A stretch of 64,000 nucleotides of DNA. It comes from Fontibacillus phaseoli. Its GTDB lineage: Bacteria > Bacillota > Bacilli > Paenibacillales > Paenibacillaceae. The notes below the pieces were generated by a model that was not told the origin of the DNA, searched no databases, and was given only the letters and a program-made list of their open reading frames with translations. Shown here one piece after another: positions 45,474 through 56,930 of the stretch (the first letter of the stretch is position 1; the number at the start of each line of letters is the position of its first letter). A program made the translations under genes and the position numbers. The stretch spans positions 682,001 through 746,000 of the forward strand of contig NZ_QPJW01000001.1 of NCBI RefSeq assembly GCF_003337355.1, in the 5' to 3' direction.

Positions 45474-45502
45474 CCTTGTTTTTTCGGTAGTACGGCATCT
45501 CC

Positions 45503-45531
45503 TTGACAGAGATAATGTCTTTTCTTAATAT
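45503..45531 (+). promoter_or_regulatory. Promoter of the metG T-box transcript
   Basis: TTGACA at 45503-45508 and TAATAT at 45526-45531, spacing 17. Confidence 0.65.
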
Positions 45532-45549
45532 AAAGGAATAATACAATTT

Positions 45550-47861
<2,312 letters not shown>

Positions 47862-47874
47862 AATAATGAAGTTA

Positions 47875-47906
47875 ACGCCAAGGGGCTGCCCTTGGCGTTT
47901 TTTTTG
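47875..47906 (+). terminator. metG terminator
   Basis: AACGCCAAGGG pairs with CCCTTGGCGTT, followed by a T run. Confidence 0.92.
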
Positions 47907-47945
47907 TTCTTGGAGTTGCAATAATAAGAATAATAGAGAAGGTGG

Positions 47946-47975
47946 TTGACACCTTGTTTAGATTACCCCTATAAT
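47946..47975 (+). promoter_or_regulatory. Strong promoter of znuACB
   Basis: Consensus TTGACA at 47946-47951 and TATAAT at 47970-47975, spacing 18. Confidence 0.8.
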
Positions 47976-47977
47976 CA

Positions 47978-47998
47978 TATTTGTAATTATTACGATTA
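47978..47998 (+). promoter_or_regulatory. Zur box of znuACB
   Basis: Core TTGTAAT-T-ATTACGA at 47981-47995 differs from the Bacillus Zur consensus TCGTAAT-N-ATTACGA at one base. It covers the predicted start point, an ideal place for repression. Confidence 0.8.
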
Positions 47999-48012
47999 AG
48001 AGGAGAAAGATT

Positions 48013-49074
48013 ATGAATTACTACATAAAGAACGGATGGAGAATGATTTTGCCGCTGATTGCTTCGCTTATTTTGTTGGCGGGTTGCGGGAAGAGCGCGG
48101 GCGGGGAGATCGTTCCGGGTAAGGTGAATGTGGTCACCAGCTTTTATCCCATCTATGAGTTTGCCAATGCGATCGGTGGAGAGGACGCCAACGTGATTAA
48201 TCTGCTTCCTGTCGGGGTGGAGCCGCATGATTGGACGCCGCGCAGCCAGGACATTCTTAACACTTCAAAAGCTGAGCTGTTCCTGTACAACGGTGCCGGG
48301 TTGGAAGGTTGGGCACCGAATTTCCTGAAAGGGCTGGGCAAGGATGCAAACGTAAAGACCGTAGAAGTCAGCGATGGCATCGAACTTATTTACAGCGAAG
48401 GAGATGACGGGCACGGTCATGGAGAAGAAGGACATGGTCATGAAGAAGAGGGTCATGATCACGAAGCCGAAGGACATGATCACGAAGCCGAAGGACATGA
48501 TCACGAAGCCGAAGGACATGATCACGAAGGCAACGAAGAAACGCCGGATCACCATATTGACCCTCATACTTGGGTAAGTCCGAAATCCGCGAAGATCATC
48601 GTTGAAAACATTAAAAATAGCTATGTCGAAGTCGATCCGGACCATCGGGAAAATTACGAAAAACGCTATGCTGAACTTGTCCAAAAGCTCGATGCGCTGG
48701 ATGCCAAATTTACCGAAGAACTGTCCAAAACGAGCAAACATGAAATTGTGGTATCTCACCAGGCGTTCGGATATTTGAGCCGCGATTACGGGTTGACGCA
48801 ACACGCGATCATGGGACTGTCGCCGGAGGCCGAACCAAGAGCGCAAGATTTGGTGAATCTGTCCAATATGGTGAAAGAGGAAGGAATCCGTTATATCTTT
48901 TTCGAGGAATTGGTCTCCGACAAGCTGGCCAAAACTCTGGCAAGCGAAGCGGGCGTGGAGACGCTGGTGCTGAATCCGGTGGAAGGATTGACGAAGGATC
49001 AACAAAAAGCGGGAGACAATTACTTTACGCTGATGGAGAAAAATTTGCAAAATTTGATTCTCGCACTACAATAA
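48013..49074 (+). CDS. znuA: Zinc ABC transporter binding lipoprotein (ZnuA-like)
   Basis: A 353-residue cluster A-I metal-binding lipoprotein. Signal peptide with lipobox LAGC (about Cys25). The metal site has VEPHDWTPR (first His), a His-rich loop, DPHTWVSP (second), SHQAFGYL (third) and a C-terminal acidic ligand. The loop (about 130-180) contains four or more copies of a GHDHEAE heptad encoded by a 21-base tandem repeat. Such His-rich loops favour zinc over manganese. The Zur box upstream supports zinc. Confidence 0.93.
   Translation: MNYYIKNGWRMILPLIASLILLAGCGKSAGGEIVPGKVNVVTSFYPIYEFANAIGGEDANVINLLPVGVEPHDWTPRSQDILNTSKAELFLYNGAGLEGWAPNFLKGLGKDANVKTVEVSDGIELIYSEGDDGHGHGEEGHGHEEEGHDHEAEGHDHEAEGHDHEAEGHDHEGNEETPDHHIDPHTWVSPKSAKIIVENIKNSYVEVDPDHRENYEKRYAELVQKLDALDAKFTEELSKTSKHEIVVSHQAFGYLSRDYGLTQHAIMGLSPEAEPRAQDLVNLSNMVKEEGIRYIFFEELVSDKLAKTLASEAGVETLVLNPVEGLTKDQQKAGDNYFTLMEKNLQNLILALQ
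48450..48530 (+). repeat. 21-bp tandem repeats encoding GHDHEAE in znuA
   Basis: The unit GAAGCCGAAGGACATGATCAC recurs almost unchanged about three to four times. The copies are nearly identical in DNA, so the number can change by slippage without breaking the frame. Confidence 0.85.
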
Positions 49075-49110
49075 AGAGAGAAATTATTGGAACCGGAAGG
49101 ACGAAGACTA

Positions 49111-49869
49111 ATGAAATCAGAGGCTGCCGCTCCTGCGGCGTATTGTCATGATCATATCATCGAACTGAACGGGGTCTCGTTCGCCTACAAGGATCAGAAG
49201 GTCATTACTGACCTGGACCTGGTCGTTAAAGAACGCGATTTCGTTGGCGTCATCGGTTCTAACGGTGCCGGAAAAACAACGCTGCTCCGGATGATGGTCG
49301 GACTACTTCGGCCCACGGAGGGGGAAATCCGGCTGTTCGGTCAGCCGATCCGGCGTTTTCGCGACTGGGAACGGATCGGATACGTACCGCAGAAAAACGC
49401 CTTTAATCCCCTGTTTCCGGCGACGGTTAGGGAAGTAGTGATGTCCGGCTTGTACAGCAACAAGAAACTGTTCAAACGGGTTGGTAGAGGTGACCAGCAA
49501 AAATGCGATGATGCGCTGGAAGTGATGCGGATCGGGGATATTGCCGGAAAACGGATCGGGGAGTTGTCCGGAGGGCAACAACAGCGGGTGTTTCTGGCCC
49601 GTGCCCTGATCAATCAGCCGGACCTGCTGATTCTGGACGAACCGACAGTGGGCATTGACGCGCAAACGCAGGCTGATTTTTTTGAACTCATTTTTCATAT
49701 GCATGCCCATCACCACATGACGTTTTTGATGGTTTCTCATGACATCGAAATGATTGAAGATCAGCTTGGGAAAGAACCCCGCGACCGCTGCGGCGGCATC
49801 AAGTTTTATGTGCGCCATTCGCATGAACAGGACTGCGCCATACCCGGCCTGCAGCATTCTCTTTTATAG
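49111..49869 (+). CDS. znuC: Zinc ABC transporter ATPase
   Basis: A 252-residue ATPase: Walker A GSNGAGKTTLL, signature LSGGQQQRVFLARAL, Walker B LLILDEPTVGID, switch histidine VSHDIEM. It powers zinc import with ZnuA and ZnuB. ATG at 49111 is preferred; a TTG at 49087 in the same frame lacks a good ribosome site. The C-terminus has an extra HVRHSHEQD-like tail found in Zn/Mn ATPases of Firmicutes. Confidence 0.93.
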   Translation: MKSEAAAPAAYCHDHIIELNGVSFAYKDQKVITDLDLVVKERDFVGVIGSNGAGKTTLLRMMVGLLRPTEGEIRLFGQPIRRFRDWERIGYVPQKNAFNPLFPATVREVVMSGLYSNKKLFKRVGRGDQQKCDDALEVMRIGDIAGKRIGELSGGQQQRVFLARALINQPDLLILDEPTVGIDAQTQADFFELIFHMHAHHHMTFLMVSHDIEMIEDQLGKEPRDRCGGIKFYVRHSHEQDCAIPGLQHSLL

Positions 49870-49890
49870 AAATGATTGGAGATGTGACTT

Positions 49891-50694
49891 TTGGAAATAT
49901 TAACTGCTGATTTTTTTCAAAGAGCGCTGACAGGCGGGTTGCTCATTGGGCTAACGGCTCCCCTGATCGGCATTTTTCTTGTCTTGCGGCGGTTGTCCAT
50001 GATTGGAGACACGCTGGCCCATGTGACGATCGCCGGGGTCGCGCTGGGATTTTTGATTGAAGTATACCCGATCGGGGTAGGTTTGGTATTTGCCGTGGCC
50101 GCTTCCTTTGCAATCGAAAAGCTCCGGAAGGCGTACAAAAGTTTTGCGGAACTGTCCATTGCCGTCATCATGGCCGGGGGCGTCGCGCTCGCCTCGCTGT
50201 TCTTTACGCTGGGAATGGGTTACAATAACGATGTAGTCAGCTACCTGTTCGGCAGTATTTATACGTTGGATTCCACTGACCTGTACGTGGTAGGTGCAGT
50301 GACCGTTGTGGTCGTGGTGGTTATTTCCATCTTTTTCAAGGAAATGTTCCTGCTCACGTTTGAAGAGGATGCCGCCTCGGTCAGCGGTTTACCGGTAAAA
50401 CTGCTTAATCTGCTCATTACCGTAATGACTGCGCTTGTCATCAGCACAGCCATTAAGATCGTCGGAGCATTGCTGGTCTCCGCTCTGTTGACCATACCGG
50501 CGGCTTGCAGTCTGCTGATCGCCAGAAGCTTCAAAACCTCGGTCATCTTCTCCGTAGTCATTGCGGAAATTGCCGTGGTGGCCGGCCTCGTGATTGCCGG
50601 AGTCTGGAATCTGGCCCCGGGGGCAACGATCGTACTGCTGCTGATCGCGATGCTTATCTTAACGTTGATCGGCAAAAAAGGGCTTCCTGCCTGA
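49891..50694 (+). CDS. znuB: Zinc ABC transporter permease
   Basis: A 267-residue ABC-3 family permease with about eight hydrophobic segments. Motifs GGLLIGLTAPLIGIFLVLRR and SMIGDTLAHVTIAGVALGF are typical of ZnuB/MntB. TTG start at 49891 behind TTGGAGATG. Follows znuC by 21 bases in the same operon. Confidence 0.92.
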   Translation: MEILTADFFQRALTGGLLIGLTAPLIGIFLVLRRLSMIGDTLAHVTIAGVALGFLIEVYPIGVGLVFAVAASFAIEKLRKAYKSFAELSIAVIMAGGVALASLFFTLGMGYNNDVVSYLFGSIYTLDSTDLYVVGAVTVVVVVVISIFFKEMFLLTFEEDAASVSGLPVKLLNLLITVMTALVISTAIKIVGALLVSALLTIPAACSLLIARSFKTSVIFSVVIAEIAVVAGLVIAGVWNLAPGATIVLLLIAMLILTLIGKKGLPA

Positions 50695-50728
50695 TTGATA
50701 AAATATATGTTCGTATGTGGGGGTTGTT

Positions 50729-51442
50729 ATGGCCGACATCAATTTATGGGTCGCATTCGGCGCTGGAATAGCTTCTTTTATTTCGCCTTGCTGCCTGCCA
50801 TTATATCCGTCCTATTTATCTTATATCACCGGCATGTCGGTGCAGACTTTGAAAACGGAGCAAAACAAACGAGAGGTCCGCTTCCGGACCATGACCCATA
50901 CGCTGGCGTTCATTCTCGGATTTTCGGCCGTTTTTTATACGTTGGGTTTCGGCGCAGGCTTGTTCGGCGAGTTTTTCAATGAGAATCGGGCGTTGATCCG
51001 TCAGCTTTCCGCGATTCTGATTATGCTGATGGGCCTGTTTTTGCTGGGCATTTTCCAACCGCAGTTTTTGATGCGCGAGCGAAAAATGAACCTGAAGTTC
51101 AAACCGACGGGATACATAGGCTCTTTTATTTTCGGGATCGGATTTTCGGCAGGGTGGTCCCCGTGCGTCGGTCCGATTCTCGCCGCAATTATAGCGTTAG
51201 CCGTCAGTGAGCCTGGCGCCTGGCTGGGACTCATAACCGCATACACGGTCGGGTTTGCGCTGCCGTTCTTCGTGCTTGCTTTTTTTGTCGGATCTACCCG
51301 TTGGATCGTGAAATATTCGGGGATTATGATGAAGGTCGGCGGGGCGCTCATGCTGCTGATGGGCGTGCTGCTGTTTACCAACCGGATGGCCCAAATTACG
51401 ATATGGCTTCAACAATTGACCCCGGAGTGGCTTAAGTTTTAG
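50729..51442 (+). CDS. ccdA: Cytochrome c biogenesis protein CcdA
   Basis: A 237-residue six-helix thiol transporter. Conserved cysteine pairs occur in FISPCCLPLYPSYLSYITG and SAGWSPCVGPILAAI. It moves reducing equivalents from cytosolic thioredoxin to extracytoplasmic partners. It follows znuB by 34 bases and may be read with it. ATG at 50729 follows a G-rich site; a GTG at 50717 is the alternative. Confidence 0.92.
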   Translation: MADINLWVAFGAGIASFISPCCLPLYPSYLSYITGMSVQTLKTEQNKREVRFRTMTHTLAFILGFSAVFYTLGFGAGLFGEFFNENRALIRQLSAILIMLMGLFLLGIFQPQFLMRERKMNLKFKPTGYIGSFIFGIGFSAGWSPCVGPILAAIIALAVSEPGAWLGLITAYTVGFALPFFVLAFFVGSTRWIVKYSGIMMKVGGALMLLMGVLLFTNRMAQITIWLQQLTPEWLKF

Positions 51443-51573
51443 GATCCTTCCATGATGATGTTCACGTGTTTTATGGACTTGCCAACAGACGAGAATAACA
51501 TGTATCATTAAACAAGTAGCGGGATTCCGATGAAGCAGGTCCGCGTGAACTCATGGAAAAGAGGTTATACCAG

Positions 51574-51999
51574 ATGCCAACGCCCAGTATGGAGGATTAT
51601 TTGGAGCGTATCTACAAACTGATCGACGAGAAGGGATATGCCCGGGTTTCCGATATTGCGGAAGGATTGGAGGTTCATCCTTCATCCGTAACAAAGATGA
51701 TTCAGAAGCTGGATAAAGATGAATACTTGATTTATGAAAAATACCGGGGATTGGTTCTCACCAACAAGGGCAAAAAGGTCGGGAAGCGGCTCGTTGACCG
51801 CCACGAGCTGCTTGAAGAGTTTTTGGAAATGATCGGCGTAGATCAGGATAACATATACAAGGATGTGGAAGGGATCGAGCATCACTTGAGCTGGGACTCT
51901 ATCACCTGCATTGCAGCCTTGGTCGAATATTTCAAACGGGAGAACACCCGAACCCAGGATTTAGAGCAAATTCGCAAGGAACTGCTGGGTGAACCGTAA
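51574..51999 (+). CDS. mntR: Manganese transport regulator MntR (DtxR family)
   Basis: A 141-residue repressor nearly identical in layout to Bacillus Mnt[21 protein letters not shown] (metal-ligand Asp), helix-turn-helix [20 protein letters not shown], and ligand histidines and glutamates in [14 protein letters not shown] and [12 protein letters not shown]. It represses Mn2+ importers when Mn is high. The start matches the known MntR N-terminus and has GAGGT upstream. In B. subtilis mntR is also next to yqhO. Confidence 0.95.
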   Translation: MPTPSMEDYLERIYKLIDEKGYARVSDIAEGLEVHPSSVTKMIQKLDKDEYLIYEKYRGLVLTNKGKKVGKRLVDRHELLEEFLEMIGVDQDNIYKDVEGIEHHLSWDSITCIAALVEYFKRENTRTQDLEQIRKELLGEP

Positions 52000-52002
52000 G
52001 CA

Positions 52003-52035
52003 AAGCATCTGTCTCGACCGGACAGATGCTTTTGT
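52003..52035 (+). terminator. mntR terminator
   Basis: AAGCATCTGTC pairs with GACAGATGCTT, followed by TTTT-rich sequence. Confidence 0.88.
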
Positions 52036-52139
52036 GTTTTTTTGAAGAAATAATCATTTTTCCGCAACTCTTGGGGTGAATGGGGCGTTTACAAATAAGT
52101 AGTGTTTTTATGTCCTATCACATCATTTGGAGGTTGCTG

Positions 52140-53792
52140 ATGAAATTTGTACGTACTTGGATAATCCCCTTGTTGATTTTGATGCTTGTATGGCCGATGA
52201 CGGGTACCCAGAAGAGCGATGCGGCTGCGGCAAGCCGCGATATTCAAATTTTCTTGGACGGAGCGCTGCTCCCTAGCGATACGGCTCCTTTTATCAAGAC
52301 TGCGGAGAATGTTACAATGGTGCCGCTCAGAGTGATCAGCGAAGGACTCGGGGTCCAGGTGGAATGGTCGGCGTCTTCGCGGACCGCAACCCTATCAAAG
52401 GACGGCAGCGTCCTTATACTTGGAATCGGCAAAAAGAGTGCTCAGGTGAACGGAAATTCGGTTCCGCTTGAGGTCTCCGTGGAAAACAAAGACGGCCGGA
52501 CCATGGCGCCGCTTCGTTTCGTCAGCGAACAGCTCGGGCTCACCGTCGACTGGGACCAAAATGCTAGAACCATCACGCTCACTTCTTTGGATGCTGTGAC
52601 TGAGGAACCGCCGGTGACAGTGCCGCCAGTTGATCCGTCTCCAACACCCGATCTTTCCGGACCGAAGCAGCCAACCCAAAACGGCGAACTGCGCGGAGCA
52701 TGGGTCTCTACGGTTTCTAATCTGGATTGGCCGAGCAAAACGTCATACGGCAAGGCCGAGGCTCAAAAAGAAGAATATATCAAGCTGCTTGATGATCTTC
52801 AAGGCATGGGGATTAATGCGGTATTCGTTCAGGTCCGGCCTTCCGGTGACGCCATTTACCCATCCAAGCTGGTTCCGTGGACGACATATTTGACCGGCAC
52901 GGCCGGGAAAGATCCAGGATACGATCCGCTGCAGTTCCTGATCGAGGAAACGCATTCCCGGGGAATGGAGTTTCATGCCTGGTTTAATCCGTTTCGGGCC
53001 AACACGGGCAGCGATACGAGCAAGCTGCCTGCGAATCATGTAGCCAAGCAGCATCCGGAATGGATCGTGAAATTCGGCGGCAAGCTGTACATCAATCCGG
53101 GCGTTCCGGCAGCCCGCGAGCATGTAATCAGCGCAGTTATGGAAGTGGTAAAAGGCTATGATATCGATGGGGTTCATCTCGACGATTATTTCTATCCTAC
53201 GGGAGAGACCGCATCTGCCAAGTTTAATGACGACAGCACATACAAAAGCTACAATGCCAACAAGATCGCCAACAAAGGCGACTGGCGCCGTGATAACATC
53301 AACGAATTTGTCCGCGACCTTGGCATAAGCGTTCATCAGGAAAAGCCGGCTATAGCGTACGGGATAAGCCCTTATGGTGTTTGGCGGAACAAGGCGAGCG
53401 ATGTGACCGGATCGGATACGAAAGCCAGCGTAACGGCTTATGACAGTACCTATGCCGATGTCCTCACCTGGATCCGCAACGGATGGATCGATTATGTGAC
53501 GCCGCAAATTTATTGGAGCATGACCCGCAAAGAAGTGCAGTATGACATTATCGCGAATTGGTGGGCAGGGAAAGTCAGGGGCACAAACGTGAAGCTCTAT
53601 ATCGGACATGCACCTTACAAGCTGGGTAGTCCGGAAATCGGATGGGGCAACGCCCAAGAGATCATTAATCAGTTGGAATACAATCGCCAAATTCCGGAAA
53701 TCTCGGGTAGTATCTTTTTTAGCGCAAAAGATTTAAGAAGAAATCCACTCGGACTTATTCCGCTTCTGCAATCGTATTACAACAATAACTAA
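52140..53792 (+). CDS. Secreted CuAO-N / GHL10 (DUF187) glycosidase-like protein
   Basis: A 550-residue exported protein. Signal peptide (about 1-28), a copper-amine-oxidase-N stalk domain (about 32-150; MVPLRVISEGLGVQVEW and MAPLRFVSEQLGLTVDWDQ), a Pro-rich linker, then a GHL10/DUF187 TIM barrel. The barrel starts ELRGAWVSTVSNLDWPS and carries INAVFVQVRPSGDA, MEFHAWFNPFRAN and IDGVHLDDYFYP (candidate acidic catalytic residues). Such proteins likely hydrolyse a cell-wall or extracellular glycan. GGAGG precedes the ATG. Confidence 0.9.
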   Translation: MKFVRTWIIPLLILMLVWPMTGTQKSDAAAASRDIQIFLDGALLPSDTAPFIKTAENVTMVPLRVISEGLGVQVEWSASSRTATLSKDGSVLILGIGKKSAQVNGNSVPLEVSVENKDGRTMAPLRFVSEQLGLTVDWDQNARTITLTSLDAVTEEPPVTVPPVDPSPTPDLSGPKQPTQNGELRGAWVSTVSNLDWPSKTSYGKAEAQKEEYIKLLDDLQGMGINAVFVQVRPSGDAIYPSKLVPWTTYLTGTAGKDPGYDPLQFLIEETHSRGMEFHAWFNPFRANTGSDTSKLPANHVAKQHPEWIVKFGGKLYINPGVPAAREHVISAVMEVVKGYDIDGVHLDDYFYPTGETASAKFNDDSTYKSYNANKIANKGDWRRDNINEFVRDLGISVHQEKPAIAYGISPYGVWRNKASDVTGSDTKASVTAYDSTYADVLTWIRNGWIDYVTPQIYWSMTRKEVQYDIIANWWAGKVRGTNVKLYIGHAPYKLGSPEIGWGNAQEIINQLEYNRQIPEISGSIFFSAKDLRRNPLGLIPLLQSYYNNN

Positions 53793-53800
53793 GCATACTG

Positions 53801-53858
53801 ACAACCTCCGTCATCATACATAAGCATAAGACTTGTGTATGGGATGGGGGTTTTATTT
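53801..53858 (+). terminator. Terminator-like hairpin overlapping the yqhO ribosome site
   Basis: AACCTCC..TCATCATACA pairs with TGTATGGGATGGGGGTT, followed by TTATTT. The 3' arm contains the GATGGGGG that would serve as ribosome site for the next gene. Confidence 0.55.
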
Positions 53859-53859
53859 A

Positions 53860-54825
53860 ATGCTCATGAACGGGGTGTTCGAGGGCGGAGGGGTACGGGG
53901 AATCTCCCTGGCGGGGGCAGTCCGGGCTGCAGAAAGCCATGGCGCCCGATTTAACCAGGTAGCGGGTACTTCTTCGGGCTCCATTATTGCGTCGCTCATC
54001 GCTGCCGGATATACCGCTGAAGAGATGAAGGTCATCATTCTGGAAACTTCGTTCTCCAGCTTTTTAAAACGGGCTCCCCTTTTTAATGCGGCATTCATTG
54101 GTCCGGCACTGCGGGTGCTTGTGAAAAAAGGATTATATTCCGGGGAAGCAATGGAAGAATGGATCCGCCGGATTTTACTGGAAAAGGGGGTGCGGACGTT
54201 CGGCGATCTGGAACAAGGCAAGCTGAAGATTATCGCTTCGGACATCACCGGAGGCAAAATCCTGGTGCTGCCCGATGATTTGCCGAAGATTGGATTGTCA
54301 TCGGCAAAGTTCGAGGTTGCCAAAGCCGTACGGATGAGTTGCAGCATCCCTTATTTTTTCGATCCCGTGCTGCTGCGTTTACCCACCAGGCTGGCGAAGG
54401 GAAAGAAGTTTCGTGATCAATTCCTGCATATCGTGGATGGTGGGCTGCTAAGTAATTTTCCTTTATGGTTGTTTGATCGCGGTCAAACGTCAACGGAGAA
54501 GAGGATTCCGACGGTAGGGTTTCAAATGGTGGGAAAGAACAGCAATCAGCCGCATGAGATTCGGGGTCCTTTTTCCATGCTTCAAGCACTGGTGGAGACG
54601 ATGCTGTCCGCTCATGATGAACGGTATATCGAACAATCGAACCGGTACCGTACGATAAAGATCCCGACTTTGGGCATATCAACGACCCAGTTTCATATTG
54701 AAAAAGAAGAGAGCCTGCTGCTTTATGAATCCGGACTCCGGTCCGGCAACCACTTCTTCGAAGACTGGAATGCCCAGTATTATGAAGAGCAGTTCATAAA
54801 GTATCAGCAAGCTCATTTAAATTAA
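53860..54825 (+). CDS. yqhO: Patatin-like phospholipase (YqhO-like)
   Basis: About 321 residues of the patatin/RssA family. Oxyanion-hole GVFEGGGVRGI, nucleophile elbow GTSSG, and catalytic aspartate in HIVDGGLLSNFP are all present, so it should be an active serine lipase/acyl hydrolase. Cytosolic, no signal peptide. Position after mntR (with one gene between) matches yqhO. The start is ATG 53860 or 53866. Its stop overlaps the stop of the convergent yqhP gene. Confidence 0.88.
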   Translation: MLMNGVFEGGGVRGISLAGAVRAAESHGARFNQVAGTSSGSIIASLIAAGYTAEEMKVIILETSFSSFLKRAPLFNAAFIGPALRVLVKKGLYSGEAMEEWIRRILLEKGVRTFGDLEQGKLKIIASDITGGKILVLPDDLPKIGLSSAKFEVAKAVRMSCSIPYFFDPVLLRLPTRLAKGKKFRDQFLHIVDGGLLSNFPLWLFDRGQTSTEKRIPTVGFQMVGKNSNQPHEIRGPFSMLQALVETMLSAHDERYIEQSNRYRTIKIPTLGISTTQFHIEKEESLLLYESGLRSGNHFFEDWNAQYYEEQFIKYQQAHLN

Positions 54826-55148
54826 TGATATTTTGGCAGATCGTCGTCATTCTTTCCCTTTTGGCCTTCAATGACCTGAAAAGGATAGGATTTGCGTTTT
54901 GTACCGGAGGCCTGACGGCGTTCGGCTGCAACTTTGGCCATAGTGCGGGCCGACGGCTTGACCTTAGGCGTTTGTTTCTTGTATTTCCGCGGGGGATATT
55001 TGTAAAGTAAGAATACTACCCCCACTATAATGAGAGGAATCAGTAGGCCTCCGAGACGAAAGCTACCTCCCGCAAACAGTCCATTTATGATGCTGAAAGC
55101 GGCAAGTCCGATGACAACCCAGAATAGAATGGCCTGTTTTTTGCTCAT
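54822..55148 (-). CDS. yqhP: Small membrane protein YqhP-like
   Basis: A 108-residue protein with two N-terminal helices (about 6-24 and 31-50) and a strongly basic cytosolic tail (YPPRKYKKQTPKVKPS). Function unknown. Identity rests mostly on position between yqhO and yqhQ and on size. It shares the TTAA of its stop codon with the convergent yqhO gene. Confidence 0.7.
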   Translation of the reverse strand: MSKKQAILFWVVIGLAAFSIINGLFAGGSFRLGGLLIPLIIVGVVFLLYKYPPRKYKKQTPKVKPSARTMAKVAAERRQASGTKRKSYPFQVIEGQKGKNDDDLPKYH

Positions 55149-55155
55149 GTCGCTA

Positions 55156-56157
55156 TCATCCTTTCACGGGATCCAAGGAAGAACGGCCAACCGTTGTTTC
55201 CGTCACTGAAGTCTGCTCCAGTTCGGCCTCAAGCTCACGCATCCGGTTAAAGGAAGCGATGGATACTTCAACCTGGTCGTCGTGCGGCTCTTTTGTAGTC
55301 AACAATTGAAGCCACAGTCCAGGGTAACCAAGGAAACGAAGCACCGGGATGTCCCGAACCGCATTTGTAAAACGGAGGAGTTCAAAAGACACGCCGATGA
55401 CGACAGGAAGCAGCAGCACACGGATATACATCCGTTCCCACACATTGTCCCAGCTGAATATAGGCAGGGAATAAATGATTACGCCGACAATCACCGTCAA
55501 AATGATAAAGCTACTGCCGCAGCGGTAATGCAAACGGCTGTATTTTTGCACGTTGGCCGGTGTCAGTTCTTCGCCGGCTTCATAAGCGCTGATGACTTTA
55601 TGTTCTGCGCCGTGATATTGGAATAGCCGCTTGATCATCGGCGTTTGCGACAGGATCCATAAATAGGCCAGCAACAGCACAATTTTGATAACCCCTTCAA
55701 TCAGCGTATGCAGCGTCTGGTTGTCGAATGCATGCTGGAAGAGAAATTGCTCGACCAATGCCGGGACAAGCGTAAAAATGAGCTTGCCGACAATGAAGGA
55801 GAGAACGCCTACGAGAGCCACGCCGATAATCATGGAGAGGGAGAATCCGGATTCCTCTTTTTCTTTTTGTTCGGCGCGTTCTTCCGGCTCGGTCTCATCA
55901 TCCGCCAAGGCTTCGGCAGAATAGTTTAAATGCTTCGAGCCCTTGGCGCTGGAGTCAATAATGCTGACCAGACCGCGGACTAGCGGTATTTTACGAAGCT
56001 TCTTCACCCAGTTCTTATCCTGCTTGGGAACTTCCAAGAAGGTGATCTTTCCGTTTTTGCGGCGAACTGCAGTGACATTGACGTGTTTCCCGCCGAACAT
56101 GACGCCCTCCATAACAGCTTGGCCGCCATATATCGTTGGTGTGGATTGCTCAGGCAA
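55156..56157 (-). CDS. yqhQ: DUF1385 membrane protein YqhQ
   Basis: A 333-residue protein with the DUF1385 N-terminus IYGGQAVMEGVMFGGK, four or so central membrane helices, and the conserved YHGAEHKVISAYEAGEELT and SRLHYRCGSSFIIL. Function is unknown; related proteins are suspected metal-dependent enzymes. It is followed by yqhP seven bases later on the same strand. Confidence 0.92.
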   Translation of the reverse strand: MPEQSTPTIYGGQAVMEGVMFGGKHVNVTAVRRKNGKITFLEVPKQDKNWVKKLRKIPLVRGLVSIIDSSAKGSKHLNYSAEALADDETEPEERAEQKEKEESGFSLSMIIGVALVGVLSFIVGKLIFTLVPALVEQFLFQHAFDNQTLHTLIEGVIKIVLLLAYLWILSQTPMIKRLFQYHGAEHKVISAYEAGEELTPANVQKYSRLHYRCGSSFIILTVIVGVIIYSLPIFSWDNVWERMYIRVLLLPVVIGVSFELLRFTNAVRDIPVLRFLGYPGLWLQLLTTKEPHDDQVEVSIASFNRMRELEAELEQTSVTETTVGRSSLDPVKG

Positions 56158-56307
56158 CTAATTCACCTTCCTAGAGTAGTAATTGAAAGTATTTCTGTTA
56201 TCCATTGTATCGAACTTTGGGGGCAAATTCTAGTTTGTTTAGTCTTTTTCAATTTGTGCATACTAACCGGCAAATAGTACGGACTTTTTCAGGAAAGGAA
56301 GATTTTG

Positions 56308-56802
56308 ATGAATCAGCAACAAAACAGGCGGAAACAGAGCACAAATATATGGTTTTTCTCCCTGCAGATCGGATTTTTTGCCGGTTTGATCTGGGGGGGC
56401 GTAAAAGGAGTGTTTTATTACATGCGTTTTACGTCCGTTTTGCCGGGATATTTAGTGGAACCTTTTTTCAAACATCAATTTCTGCAAACCCAATGGGGCT
56501 ATTATGTAGGATGGCTGTTCTTTATTTTGTTCTCGATTATCGCGACCTTGATTTATACGCTAATATTCAGGAAGTTAAAAGGACCCCTACCAGGTTTGGT
56601 CTATGGGGTATTTTGGTGGTTTGTCATATTCATGGCGCTTGGGCCGTTGTGCGGGATGACCCAGCCGATTCAGAAGCTGTCTTTCAATACGGGGTTCAGC
56701 GAATTCTGCCTGTTTCTGTTGTGGGGATTGTTTATTGGCTACACGGCGGCGCAAGAGTATACGAATGAAAGGGTGCGCGAACCTGAAGGGGCACTTCAAT
56801 AA
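56308..56802 (+). CDS. yqhR: YqhR membrane protein
   Basis: A 164-residue protein with four predicted membrane helices (for example IWFFSLQIGFFAGLIWGGVK and WGYYVGWLFFILFSIIATLI). Identified as YqhR by its features and position between yqhQ and aroQ. Function unknown. ATG at 56308 follows AGGAAAGGAA; a TTG lies one codon upstream. Confidence 0.85.
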   Translation: MNQQQNRRKQSTNIWFFSLQIGFFAGLIWGGVKGVFYYMRFTSVLPGYLVEPFFKHQFLQTQWGYYVGWLFFILFSIIATLIYTLIFRKLKGPLPGLVYGVFWWFVIFMALGPLCGMTQPIQKLSFNTGFSEFCLFLLWGLFIGYTAAQEYTNERVREPEGALQ

Positions 56803-56930
56803 GGACAAAAAGCTTCTCAATATCCTCCTGCGTATGATAAAATAACTTTTGGTTATTTTTACAGTGCGTGTTCAAAAAAGCCGGGTTTCAGCAATTTTGA
56901 ACGACCTCTTAAATAGGAAGGGTGAGCAGA

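Noticed and set aside
48450-48530. CRISPR-like repeat signal
   Set aside because: The repeat is a 21-base in-frame coding repeat without spacers.
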